The notes below the pieces were generated by a model. It saw only the letters and a program-made list of their open reading frames with translations, did no database searches and was not told the DNA's origin. DNA of 6,627 nt from an uncultured Prevotellaceae bacterium. GTDB lineage: Bacteria; Bacteroidota; Bacteroidia; Bacteroidales; Bacteroidaceae. Shown piece by piece: positions 6,621-6,627 of the stretch. Every line of letters starts with the position of its first letter. Positions within the stretch are counted from its first letter, which is position 1. The stretch is from contig CALDLA010000037.1 in NCBI GenBank assembly GCA_937898415.1, forward strand, positions 1 through 6,627, in the 5' to 3' direction. The translations under genes and the position numbers were made by a program.

Positions 6621-6627
6621 CAATTGA

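Larger units (their letters stand above)
6188..6627. other. AT-rich intergenic region, no gene seen
   Basis: About 440 bp between the operon promoter and the window end. Neither strand shows an open frame of useful length or a recognisable RNA gene. It is clearly more AT-rich than the coding DNA. It holds the candidate promoters and inverted repeats listed separately, plus a 10-bp inverted pair, TAAAAATACC at 6212-6221 and its complement at 6590-6599, near its two ends. A small regulatory RNA cannot be excluded. Confidence 0.6.

Overview
The window suggests a member of the Bacteroidota (Bacteroides/Prevotella-like). The evidence is several close matches to the Bacteroidota sigma factor -7 element TAnnTTTG, mostly absent Shine-Dalgarno sequences, moderate-GC coding DNA and very AT-rich spacers. 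No rRNA, tRNA, CRISPR array, transposase or integrase is visible.

Layout: four large minus-strand genes fill about 124-6134 and look like one transcript read right to left. Order of transcription: (1) a GlmS-like double-SIS domain fused to a HAD phosphatase (start preferred at 6134); (2) a divergent phosphoribosyltransferase (PRTase)-like protein, start overlapping the previous stop by 4 nt; (3) an ORC/CDC6-like AAA+ P-loop ATPase, 1 nt after gene 2; (4) a 360-residue protein with clear conserved-looking blocks but no fold I recognise, 14 nt after gene 3. A TATCTTTGC -7 element lies just upstream of gene 1. To its right is about 440 bp of AT-rich, apparently non-coding DNA with short perfect inverted repeats and an outward-facing + strand promoter at the edge. 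To the left of gene 4 is a 123-bp spacer holding a promoter for the next minus-strand gene beyond the window, overlapped by a palindrome.

How the genes may work together (inference): the set pairs sugar-phosphate/nucleotide chemistry (SIS isomerase or deglycase, HAD phosphatase, PRTase) with a STAND/ORC-like NTPase switch and an unknown protein. None is a recognisable housekeeping enzyme, and the tight coupling implies fixed stoichiometry. This is the architecture expected of a biological-conflict (anti-phage) or stress-response cassette that makes, edits or senses a nucleotide-like metabolite under ATPase control. I recall PRTase-like and ORC-CDC6-like families being catalogued as partners in bacterial conflict systems, but I cannot check that here, and the function of this locus is not shown by the sequence alone.
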